Below are positions 53,032 to 61,167 of a DNA stretch of 64,000 nucleotides, piece by piece. Source of the stretch: Cellulomonas sp. NTE-D12. GTDB taxonomy: Bacteria; Actinomycetota; Actinomycetes; Actinomycetales; Cellulomonadaceae. Positions within the stretch are counted from its first letter, which is position 1; each line of letters begins with the position of its first letter. The stretch covers positions 744,001 to 808,000 of the forward strand of contig NZ_AP026442.1 in NCBI RefSeq assembly GCF_027923705.1, in the 5' to 3' direction. The notes below the pieces were generated by a model that worked only from the letters and a program-made list of their open reading frames with translations, searched no databases and was not told the DNA's origin. The position numbers and the translations under genes are program-made.

Positions 53032-54558
53032 ATGGCAGCGGATCGACTCCTGGTCCTGCGTCCGGACGACGACGTCGCGATCGCCACCGCCGACCTGCCG
53101 GCGGGGACCCGCCTCACGGTCGGGGACACCACGCTGGTGCTGCCCGGCGACGTGCCGCGCAGTCACAAGCTCGCGCTGCGCGCCGTGCCGGCGGGCGGCG
53201 TCGTGCACAAGTACGGGCAGTCCATCGGCCGGGCGACGGCCGACATCGCGCCCGGCGACCACGTGCACACCCACAACCTCGGCATGGACGACACCGTCCG
53301 CGCCCACGAGTTCGGCACGGTGCACGCCACGCTCCCCACCCCGCCGGAGGGTCGGACGTTCGACGGCTACCGCCGGGCCGACGGCCGCGCGGGCACCCGC
53401 AACTACGTCGCGATCGTCACGTCGGTCAACTGCTCGGCGTCGACGGCCAAGATGATCGCCGACCAGGTCCGCGGACCCGCGGCGCTGGCGGCCTACCCCC
53501 ACGTCGACGGCGTGATCGCGCTGACCCACGGCAGCGGCTGCGGCCTGGTGCCCGGCAGCGAGGGGGCGAACGCCCTGGTGCGCACGCTGCGGGGGTACGC
53601 GCGGCACCCCAACGTCGGCGGAGTGCTGGTGCTGGGCCTGGGCTGCGAGATGGTGCCGGTTCAGTCGCTGGTCGACGGGCTCGACCTGCCGTCGGACACG
53701 CTGGTGCACACGCTGACCATCCAGGACACGGGCGGCGTACGGGCCACGGTGCGCGAGGGCGTGGCGCAGATCATGGCGATGCTGCCGGTGCTCGAGGAGC
53801 GCCGCCGGGAGCCCGTCCCGATCAGCGAGCTGGTGCTCGGGCTCAACTGCGGCGGCTCGGACGGCTACTCCGGCATCACCGCCAACCCGGCGCTGGGGCG
53901 CGCCTCCGACCTGCTGGTCGCCGCCGGCGGCACGTCGGTGCTCGCCGAGACGCCCGAGGTGTTCGGCGCCGAGCACCTGCTGACCCGGCGCGCGGTGTCC
54001 GAGCAGGTGGGGCGCAGGCTGCTCGACCGGCTGGACTGGTGGCAGGGGTACGCGGCGGCCGGCGGCGGCACGCTGGACAACAACCCGTCGCCGGGCAACA
54101 AGGCGGGCGGCCTGACGACGATCCTCGAGAAGTCGCTCGGCGCCGTGGCGAAGGGCGGCCAGGCCGACCTGTCGGCGGTGGTCGAGTACGCCGAGCCGAT
54201 CACCAGCCGCGGGCTGGTGTTCATGGACACGCCGGGGTACGACCCGGTCTCCGTCACGGGCATCGTCGCCGGCGGCGCCACGGTGGTCTGCTTCACCACC
54301 GGCCGCGGGTCCGTGTTCGGCTGCCGTCCGGCGCCGTCCATCAAGCTCGCCACGAACACCGAGATGTTCGAGCGCATGTCCGACGACATGGACGTCAACT
54401 GCGGTCGGATCGTCGACGGCACCGCCACGCTGGAGCAGGTGGGCGACGAGATCTTCGAGCGGATCATCGCCGTCGCCTCCGGGCAGGAGACCGTCAGCGA
54501 AGGCCTCGACCTGGGGCAGGAGGAGTTCGTGCCCTGGCAGCTGGGCACCGTCACCTGA
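53032..54558 (+). CDS. uxaA: Altronate dehydratase (UxaA family)
   Basis: 508 aa, full length with an N-terminal SAF domain (about 1-95) and the catalytic UxaA core. Features: DGRAGTRNYVAIVTSVNCS, ALTHGSGCGLV, LGLGCEMVPVQ, LGLNCGGSDGYSGITANPAL and the tail with VNCGRIVDG. It dehydrates altronate to 2-keto-3-deoxygluconate. GAGGAG 7 bp before the ATG. Head of the uxaA-uxaC-reductase operon. Confidence 0.92.
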   Translation: MAADRLLVLRPDDDVAIATADLPAGTRLTVGDTTLVLPGDVPRSHKLALRAVPAGGVVHKYGQSIGRATADIAPGDHVHTHNLGMDDTVRAHEFGTVHATLPTPPEGRTFDGYRRADGRAGTRNYVAIVTSVNCSASTAKMIADQVRGPAALAAYPHVDGVIALTHGSGCGLVPGSEGANALVRTLRGYARHPNVGGVLVLGLGCEMVPVQSLVDGLDLPSDTLVHTLTIQDTGGVRATVREGVAQIMAMLPVLEERRREPVPISELVLGLNCGGSDGYSGITANPALGRASDLLVAAGGTSVLAETPEVFGAEHLLTRRAVSEQVGRRLLDRLDWWQGYAAAGGGTLDNNPSPGNKAGGLTTILEKSLGAVAKGGQADLSAVVEYAEPITSRGLVFMDTPGYDPVSVTGIVAGGATVVCFTTGRGSVFGCRPAPSIKLATNTEMFERMSDDMDVNCGRIVDGTATLEQVGDEIFERIIAVASGQETVSEGLDLGQEEFVPWQLGTVT

Positions 54559-54633
54559 CCGTCACGTCGTCGCCGGCCCGTCGTCGGCACCCTGCAGCCC
54601 CCCACCAGCCCTCCCGTGCGAAAGGCCGCACCG

Positions 54634-56055
54634 ATGCCCACCCCCACCGCCGGCCTGGTCGTCCACCCCGACCGCCTGCTGCCCGTCGACCCGTCCGTCC
54701 GCGGCCTCGCCCGGACGCTGTACGAGGCGGTGCGCGACCTCCCGCTCGTCTCCCCGCACGGCCACGTCGACCCCCGGATGCTGCTCGACGACGTGCCGTT
54801 CGCCGACCCTGCGGCGCTCTTCGTCACCCCGGACCACTACGTGACGCGCCTGCTGCACGCGTCGGGCGTCCCGCTCGAGGACCTCGGTGTGGGCCAGGGA
54901 CCGTTGGACGAGGCCGCCGCGCGGAACGTCTGGCGGCTGCTGTGCACGCACTGGTCGGTGTTCCGCGGCACGCCGGTGCGGTACTGGCTGGAGTCGGAGC
55001 TGTCGGAGCTGTTCGACGTGACCGTGCGCCCCTCCGCCGAGACGGCCGACGAGATCTACGACCAGCTCGCCTCGCGGCTGGCCACGCCGGGGTACCGGCC
55101 GCGGGCCCTGTTCGACCGGTTCCGGCTCGACGTGCTGGCCACCACGGACGACCCCTGCGACGACCTGTCGGTGCACGACGCGCTGGCCGCGGACCCGACG
55201 TTCCGGGGCCGCGTGATCCCCACGTTCCGGCCTGACCGGTACCTGGAGTCGGCCGAGCCCGGCTGGGCGGACGCCGTGCGTCGGCTGGGGTCGGTGGCGG
55301 ACGTCGACACCTCCACCTACGCCGGGTGGGTCACCGCGATGGAGGCCCGCCGCCGGTACTTCGTCGAGCACGGCGCGCGCTCTGCCGACCACGCGCACGT
55401 CGACGCCGGCACGTACCCGCTGGAGCCGACGGAGGCGGAGCGGATCTACTCCGCGGCGCTCGCGGGCTCGGCGACGTCCGACGAGTCCGTCGCGCTGCGC
55501 CGGCACATGCTGCTGGAGATGGCCCGGATGGCCTGCGACGACGGCCTGACCATGACGCTCCACACCGGCGTGCTGCGCGGCCACCACACGCCGTCCAAGC
55601 TGCGGTTCGGCCCGGACACCGGCCACGACATCCCGCTGCGCGGCGACTTCACCGAGCCCCTGCGGCCCCTGCTCGAGCGGTTCGGCACGCACCCCGACCT
55701 CAACCTCGTGCTGTTCACGCTGGACGAGACGGTGTTCTCCCGTGAGCTGGCGCCGCTCGCCGGCTTCTACCCGGCGGTGTACGTCGGGGCGCCGTGGTGG
55801 TTCCTCGACGCCCCCGACTCGATCCGCCGGTGGCGGTCCGCGATCACCGAGACGATCGGCTTCTCGCGCACCGCCGGGTTCATCGACGACACCCGGGCGT
55901 TCTGCTCGATCCCCGCGCGGCACGACATGTCGCGGCGGCTGGACGCCGGGTTCCTGGCGCAGCTGGTCGCGGAGCACCGCCTCGAGGAGGACGAGGCGAT
56001 GGACACCGCGATCGACCTGGTCGCCGGCCGGGCGCGCGAGGTGTTCAAGCTGTGA
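54634..56055 (+). CDS. uxaC: Uronate isomerase
   Basis: 473 aa amidohydrolase-superfamily isomerase converting glucuronate to fructuronate or galacturonate to tagaturonate. Motifs: LPLVSPHGHVDPRML (metal-binding His pair near 35), DVLATTDDPCDDL, MTLHTGVLRGHH and VGAPWWFLDAP. ATG at 54634 with AAAGG 8 bp upstream, preferred to a GTG at 54616. 75 bp after uxaA. Confidence 0.94.
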   Translation: MPTPTAGLVVHPDRLLPVDPSVRGLARTLYEAVRDLPLVSPHGHVDPRMLLDDVPFADPAALFVTPDHYVTRLLHASGVPLEDLGVGQGPLDEAAARNVWRLLCTHWSVFRGTPVRYWLESELSELFDVTVRPSAETADEIYDQLASRLATPGYRPRALFDRFRLDVLATTDDPCDDLSVHDALAADPTFRGRVIPTFRPDRYLESAEPGWADAVRRLGSVADVDTSTYAGWVTAMEARRRYFVEHGARSADHAHVDAGTYPLEPTEAERIYSAALAGSATSDESVALRRHMLLEMARMACDDGLTMTLHTGVLRGHHTPSKLRFGPDTGHDIPLRGDFTEPLRPLLERFGTHPDLNLVLFTLDETVFSRELAPLAGFYPAVYVGAPWWFLDAPDSIRRWRSAITETIGFSRTAGFIDDTRAFCSIPARHDMSRRLDAGFLAQLVAEHRLEEDEAMDTAIDLVAGRAREVFKL

Positions 56056-57449
56056 GCGAGCTCGTCCGCAGCACCCCGGCTCCGCCGGTGCGGCACGTGC
56101 ACCTGGGGCTCGGCAACTTCTTCCGCGCCCATCAGGCCTGGTACACCGCGCACGCGAGCGACGGTGGCGAGTGGGGGATCGCGGCGTTCACGGGGCGGTC
56201 GCCGGACCTGGCGCGGGCCATGGCCGCGCAGGACGGCCTGTACACCCTGGTGACGCGCGGACCGGAGCGCGACGAGTTCGAGGTGGTGCCTGCCGTGGCG
56301 CGGGCACATGCGGCGGACGAGCACGACGCCTGGCTCGGCTACCTCGCGGACCCGACGGTGCAGGTGGTGACGACGACGGTCACCGAGGCGGGATACGTGC
56401 GTGACGCCGCCGGCGATCCCGACGTCGGCCGGCCGGAGCTGGCCGCGGACCTCGAGACGCTCCGCCGCGACCCGACCTCGCTGGTGCGCACCGCGCCCGC
56501 GCGCCTGGTCGCGGGGCTGCTGGCTCGTCGTCGGGCGGACGCCGGACCGCTGACCGTGGTGCCGTGCGACAACCTGCCGGACAACGGTGCCGCGGTCGCC
56601 CGCGTGGTGCTCGGCCTCGCCGAGCAGGTGGACCCCGCGCTGCGGTCGTGGATCGAGGAGTCGGTCGGGTTCGCGACGACGATGGTCGACCGCATCACGC
56701 CCGAGCCCACCGCGGCGGACGCGGCGGCCGTGGCCGCCGGCACCGGCGTGCAGGACCGGGCTCCCGTGGTCACCGAACCGTTCACCGAGTGGGTGCTCAG
56801 CGGCCGGTTCGCCGCCGGCCGTCCCGCCTGGCAGGACGCCGGGGCGACGTTCACCACCGACGTGGCGCCGTTCGAGCAGCGCAAGCTGTGGCTGCTGAAC
56901 GGGGCCCACTCGATGCTGGCCTATGCGGCCTCGCTCCGCGGGCACGTCACCGTCGCCGACGCGATGCGCGACGAGGTGTGCCGCGCGTGGATCGAGGAGT
57001 GGTGGGACGCCGCCTCCCCGCACCTGACCCTCCCCGCCGCCGACGTCGCCGCCTACCGGACGGCGCTGACCGACCGGTTCGCCAACCCGCGGATGGCGCA
57101 CCGGCTCGACCAGATCGCGTTCGACGGTTCCCAGAAGCTGCCCATCCGCACGCTGCCCGTGCTGCGCCTCGAGCTGGCCGCGGGCCGGCTGCCCGTCGGT
57201 GCCGTCCGACCGCTCGCCGCGTGGGTGTGCCACCTGCGCGGGCACGGTGCGGCGGTGACGGACGCCCGGCTCGAGGAGCTGTCGCCCCTGGTCGGCGGCA
57301 CGCTGCGGGACGCGGCGGCCCGTGTCCTCGGTCTGCTCGCCCCCGACCTCGCGGCCCACGGAACGGTGGTCGACGCCGTCGTCGACCAGGCCCAGGAGCT
57401 GGAGTCCGTCGCGGTCGGCCGGCGGCCCGTCCCCGATCCCGCCCCGTGA
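56052..57449 (+). CDS. Mannitol dehydrogenase-family reductase (fructuronate or tagaturonate reductase)
   Basis: 465 aa long-chain polyol dehydrogenase. N-terminal HVHLGLGNFFRAHQAWYTAH, middle VPCDNLPDNG and the catalytic KLWLLNGAHSMLAY (Lys and His). It overlaps uxaC by ATGA-like GTGA. The family contains both UxuB (to mannonate) and UxaB (to altronate). Sequence style is UxuB-like, but the only dehydratase here is altronate-specific UxaA, so tagaturonate reduction is plausible. Confidence 0.88.
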   Translation: MSELVRSTPAPPVRHVHLGLGNFFRAHQAWYTAHASDGGEWGIAAFTGRSPDLARAMAAQDGLYTLVTRGPERDEFEVVPAVARAHAADEHDAWLGYLADPTVQVVTTTVTEAGYVRDAAGDPDVGRPELAADLETLRRDPTSLVRTAPARLVAGLLARRRADAGPLTVVPCDNLPDNGAAVARVVLGLAEQVDPALRSWIEESVGFATTMVDRITPEPTAADAAAVAAGTGVQDRAPVVTEPFTEWVLSGRFAAGRPAWQDAGATFTTDVAPFEQRKLWLLNGAHSMLAYAASLRGHVTVADAMRDEVCRAWIEEWWDAASPHLTLPAADVAAYRTALTDRFANPRMAHRLDQIAFDGSQKLPIRTLPVLRLELAAGRLPVGAVRPLAAWVCHLRGHGAAVTDARLEELSPLVGGTLRDAAARVLGLLAPDLAAHGTVVDAVVDQAQELESVAVGRRPVPDPAP

Positions 57450-57463
57450 CGCCGGCTCATCCC

Positions 57464-57532
57464 CGAGGTGAGCACATCGCACTGAGGTGAGCACGTTGAG
57501 GTGCTCATCTCGGTGCGGAGGTGCTCACCTCG
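57464..57532. repeat. Nested inverted-repeat element, copy 2 (terminator or REP-like)
   Basis: Same plan and size as the element at 10535-10603: two direct units of the type GAGGTGAGCAC then two inverted units GTGCTCAYCTC around a 6-nt centre, ~31-bp arms. It lies 15 bp after the reductase stop and 11 bp from the convergent USP gene stop, consistent with bidirectional termination. Confidence 0.85.
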
Positions 57533-57542
57533 CGGGTTGGTG

Positions 57543-58061
57543 CTACGTGCGCGGCGCCGGCGGCAGGTCGACGCCGGCCGGGACCTCCTCCGGCCAGACG
57601 AGCAGTACCGCGCACGGCGCGTGGTCCACCACGTACCGGGTCACCTTGCTCAGGCTGTGCGGACCCCGTTCGGTGCGGACCCCGTCGCGGGCGCAGATCA
57701 GCAGGTCCGCACCGGCGCAGGCGTCCAGCACCGCCGTCTCGGTGCGACCGTGCAGCTGCAGCACCTCCGGGCCTGCGCCGGGGTCGCCCGCACCGCCGGG
57801 CCGGCCGCCGAGCCGGGCCGCCGCCGCGGCGAGCAACCCGCTCCCCGCCTCGTCGAGCGGGTTGCCGGTACGCCCGCCACCGGGCCGGTCGTCGGGCCGT
57901 CGTCGTCCGCGGCCCATCAGCCCCAGCGGGCCGCCCTCCCACCCGGCCTCGGTGTCCTCGTCGAGCACGTGCACCAGGCGCACGTCGGTGAGGCCGAGCC
58001 CCGCCGCCGCGTCGACGCACGCCTCCCAGGTGCCCTCCATCAGCCAGACGACCGCCCTCAT
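57543..58061 (-). CDS. Degenerate universal stress protein-like protein coupled to an anion permease
   Basis: 172 aa. USP-like beginning (AVVWLMEGTWEACVDAAAGL, VRLVHVLDED) and end (ADLLICARDG, VTRYVVDHAPCAVLLVWP), but the ATP-binding G-2x-G-9x-GS pattern is not preserved and a 55-residue Gly/Arg-rich linker interrupts the fold. ATGA overlap with the permease gene upstream suggests it acts with that transporter. Function unproven. Confidence 0.75.
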   Translation of the reverse strand: MRAVVWLMEGTWEACVDAAAGLGLTDVRLVHVLDEDTEAGWEGGPLGLMGRGRRRPDDRPGGGRTGNPLDEAGSGLLAAAAARLGGRPGGAGDPGAGPEVLQLHGRTETAVLDACAGADLLICARDGVRTERGPHSLSKVTRYVVDHAPCAVLLVWPEEVPAGVDLPPAPRT

Positions 58062-59320
58062 CGCACGCCTCCGATCCGCACCGACACCCACAGCGCCACC
58101 ACCGCCAGCACCAGCGTCACCGGCACGGTCGCCAGCCCCAGCCGCACGAACACCGACGTGGACGGCGCCTTGCCGTGGCCGTGCAGCACTTGCCGCCACA
58201 GCAGCGTGGCCAGCGACCCCACGTAGGTCAGGTTCGGGCCGATGTTCAGGCCCAGCAACGTCGCCAGCACCAGCGCCGGGGAGTGCGCCACCACGGGCAC
58301 CAGCACCAGCGTCGCAGGCAGGTTGTTCAGCACGTTCGCCGCCACCGCCGCGAGCCCGGCCGCCAGCAGCAGCCCCGGCAGGTCGGCACGCGTCGGCACC
58401 AGGTGCGCCAGCCCGCTGCCGAGCGGCCCGAGCCGCACGCCCAGCACCACCACGCCGAGGGCCAGCACGAACAGCAGGAACACCGGGTTGGCCGCGTGCA
58501 CCAGCCGACGCACCGTCGGAACCGGTGTGTGCCGCAGGTTCCGCGCCGCCAGCACGACGACGGCGACCACCGCGACCAGCGCCGGCGGCACGCCGATCGG
58601 CTCGGCGGCGGCGAACCCGACCAGCGCCGCGCCCAGCACCACCAGGGCGAACACCGGCGCCGGACCCACCTCGACCGGCGTCGCGTGCACGGGCGTGCGC
58701 AGGTCGGAGCGGAAGAACATCCGGAAGACGACGTACTCCGCGACCACCGTCACCACCCACGGCAGCGCCATCAACGCACTGAATCCCGCGAACGACAGCC
58801 CGGCGGCACCGAAGGCCAGCAGGTTGGTCAGGTTCGACACCGGCAGCAGCGTCGAGGCGGAGTTCGCCAGGTGGGTGGAGGCGTAGACGCCGGGACGCGG
58901 CCGTGCGCGGATGGCGGTGGCGGCGGCCAGCACGACGGGCGTCAGCAGCACCACGGTGGCGTCCAGGCTCAGCACCGCGGTGGTCGCCGCGGCCACCACG
59001 AACACGGCGCCGAGCAGCCGCGGCGCCGAGCCGTTCGACGCCCGCGCCATCCGTTCACCGGCCCACGTGAACACGCCGTGCGCGCGGGCCTGCTCCGCCA
59101 GCGCCAGGATCGCCGCGAGGAACCCGACGGTCGGCGCGAGCCCGGAGATCTCGTCCCACGCCGCACGCCAGGGCACCAGCCCGACCACCAGCACCAGCAC
59201 CGCCGCCGGCACCGCGGCCACCGCCTCGGGAAGGCCGCGCGGGCGGCTGACGGCGAACCCGAGCACCAGGGCGAGGACGACGACGGCAGTCGTCGCGCCG
59301 AGCGCAGAGGCCGCTGTCAC
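58058..59320 (-). CDS. SLC13/ArsB-type anion permease
   Basis: 420 aa, about 11-12 helices in two inverted halves. ArsB/NhaD/SLC13 features: LSLDATVVLLTPVVLAAA, STHLANSASTLLPVSNLTNLLA in the first half and AANVLNNLPATLVLVPVVAH, LGLNIGPNLTYVGSLATLLW in the second. No ArsR or ArsC gene adjoins, so arsenite is not specially indicated. GTG at 59320 with GAAGG 8 bp upstream; GTG at 59329 is possible. Divergent from a SulP gene. Confidence 0.87.
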   Translation of the reverse strand: MTAASALGATTAVVVLALVLGFAVSRPRGLPEAVAAVPAAVLVLVVGLVPWRAAWDEISGLAPTVGFLAAILALAEQARAHGVFTWAGERMARASNGSAPRLLGAVFVVAAATTAVLSLDATVVLLTPVVLAAATAIRARPRPGVYASTHLANSASTLLPVSNLTNLLAFGAAGLSFAGFSALMALPWVVTVVAEYVVFRMFFRSDLRTPVHATPVEVGPAPVFALVVLGAALVGFAAAEPIGVPPALVAVVAVVVLAARNLRHTPVPTVRRLVHAANPVFLLFVLALGVVVLGVRLGPLGSGLAHLVPTRADLPGLLLAAGLAAVAANVLNNLPATLVLVPVVAHSPALVLATLLGLNIGPNLTYVGSLATLLWRQVLHGHGKAPSTSVFVRLGLATVPVTLVLAVVALWVSVRIGGVR

Positions 59321-59437
59321 ACCGCACACCTTCGCGGCATCTGGCGCGATCCGCACCTCCGTCCGCGGCGAGCCGCGGCACGCGGAGCACGCACCGCACC
59401 AGGGCCGATGCGGCGGGCCGCTCACTAGGGTCGGTGC

Positions 59438-61150
59438 ATGGGCCACCGGCTCGTGCACCTGCTGCCCGGGGTGGGCGTCGCGCGGGGCTACCGGCGCGCG
59501 TGGCTGCGCGAGGACCTCACCGCCGGCGTCGCCGTCACCGCCCTGCTGATCCCGGCCGGCATGGGGTACGCGCAGGCCGCCGGGCTCCCACCGCAGGCCG
59601 GGCTGTACGCGACCGTCGTCCCCCTGCTGGTGTACGCGCTGGTCGGTCCGTCGCGCGTCCTGGTGCTCGGTCCGGACTCGTCGCTCGCGCCGATCATCGC
59701 CGCAGCGGTGGTGCCGCTCGCGCTCGGCGACGACCGCCGGTCGATGGCCCTGGGCGGCGCGCTCGCGCTCCTGGTCGGTGCCGTGCTGGTGCTCGGCGGC
59801 GTGCTGCGGCTGGGTCTGGTGACCGACCTGCTCTCCAAACCGATCCGCATCGGCTACCTCAACGGCATCGCGCTGGTGGTGGTGGTCGGTCAGCTGCCCA
59901 AGCTGCTCGGCTTCTCCATCGGCACGGACTCGCCGCTGCAGCAGGTGGCGGAGACGGCCCACGGGATAGCCGACGGCCGCACCGAGGCGACGGCGCTCGC
60001 GTTCGGTCTCGGTTCCCTCGTGGTGATCCTCGGCCTGCGGCTGCTCGCCGGCCGCCGGGTGGTCGGCCGGATCCCCGGCGTGCTGGTCGCCGTCGTCGTC
60101 TCGACGGCGCTGGTGGCCGCCCTCGGCTGGCGCGCTCGGCTGCCGGTGGTCGGGGCGCTGCCGGCCGGCCTGCCCGCACCGGCCCTCACCGGCATCACGT
60201 GGCACGACGTCGGCTCGCTGACCGGGCCGGCGCTCGGCATCGCGCTGATCGCGTTCGCCGACACCGGCGTGCTGTCCCGCACGCTGGCCGCCCGGCGGGG
60301 CGACTCGGTGGACGGCAGCCACGAGATGGGTGCGATCGGGGTGGCCAACCTGGCGAGCGGGCTCACCGGGGGGTTCCCCGTGTCGGCGTCGTCGTCGCGC
60401 AGCGCCGTCGCGGAGCAGGCCGGCGGCCGCACGCAGCTGGTCGGGGTGGTCGGTGCGCTGCTGGTCACGGCGTTCGTGCTCGCCGCGCCGCGCGTGACGA
60501 GCTACCTCCCGTCGGCGACGCTGGCCGCGGTGGTGATCGTCGCCGCGGCCGGGCTGGTGGACGTGCCGGGCTTCGTGCGGCTGCTGCGGACCAGCCCGGT
60601 GGAGGGGCTCCTGTCGCTGGCCGCCCTCGGCGGGATCGTCCTGGTCGGCGTGCTGCGCGGCATCGTCGTCGCCGTCGCGCTGTCGTTCCTCGCCTTCGTG
60701 CAGCAGGCGTGGCGGCCGTACCGCGCCGAGCTCGGGCTGGTGCCGGGCGTCCGCGGCTACCACGACGTCAGCCGCAACCCCGCGGCCGAGCGGATCCCCG
60801 GGCTGGTGATCGTCCGGTTCGACGCTCCGCTGTTCTTCGCCAACGGGCGGATCTTCGACGACTACGTGCGCTCGGTCGTGGACGGCGCGCCCGGCCAGGT
60901 GCACACGGTGATCCTCGCCGCCGAGCCGATCACCGACGTCGACGCCACGGCGGTGGACGAGCTGGTCGAGCTCGACGACCACCTCGCCTCCCGCGGCATC
61001 CGGCTGGTGATCGCCGAGATGAAGGACCCGGTCCGCGACCGGCTGCACCGGCTGGGGCTCGACCGGCGCTTCGGCCCGGACCGGTTCGCCCCGACCGTGG
61101 GGGCGGCCGTGGACGACGTCACCGGGCGGTTCCGCAACGACCTCGGCTGA
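59438..61150 (+). CDS. SulP-family inorganic anion transporter with STAS domain
   Basis: 570 aa. Membrane core of 12-14 helices with the N-terminal family signature LTAGVAVTALLIPAGMGYAQ and GPSRVLVLGPDSSLAP; a GGFPVSASSSRSAV substrate-site loop near 312; then a cytoplasmic STAS domain (about 445-560) with PGLVIVRFDAPLFFANGR and DVDATAVDEL. Sulfate, bicarbonate or other anions are possible. Probably shares a promoter region with the divergent anion permease. Confidence 0.93.
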   Translation: MGHRLVHLLPGVGVARGYRRAWLREDLTAGVAVTALLIPAGMGYAQAAGLPPQAGLYATVVPLLVYALVGPSRVLVLGPDSSLAPIIAAAVVPLALGDDRRSMALGGALALLVGAVLVLGGVLRLGLVTDLLSKPIRIGYLNGIALVVVVGQLPKLLGFSIGTDSPLQQVAETAHGIADGRTEATALAFGLGSLVVILGLRLLAGRRVVGRIPGVLVAVVVSTALVAALGWRARLPVVGALPAGLPAPALTGITWHDVGSLTGPALGIALIAFADTGVLSRTLAARRGDSVDGSHEMGAIGVANLASGLTGGFPVSASSSRSAVAEQAGGRTQLVGVVGALLVTAFVLAAPRVTSYLPSATLAAVVIVAAAGLVDVPGFVRLLRTSPVEGLLSLAALGGIVLVGVLRGIVVAVALSFLAFVQQAWRPYRAELGLVPGVRGYHDVSRNPAAERIPGLVIVRFDAPLFFANGRIFDDYVRSVVDGAPGQVHTVILAAEPITDVDATAVDELVELDDHLASRGIRLVIAEMKDPVRDRLHRLGLDRRFGPDRFAPTVGAAVDDVTGRFRNDLG

Positions 61151-61167
61151 GGCCTCTCGGTGGGAGG

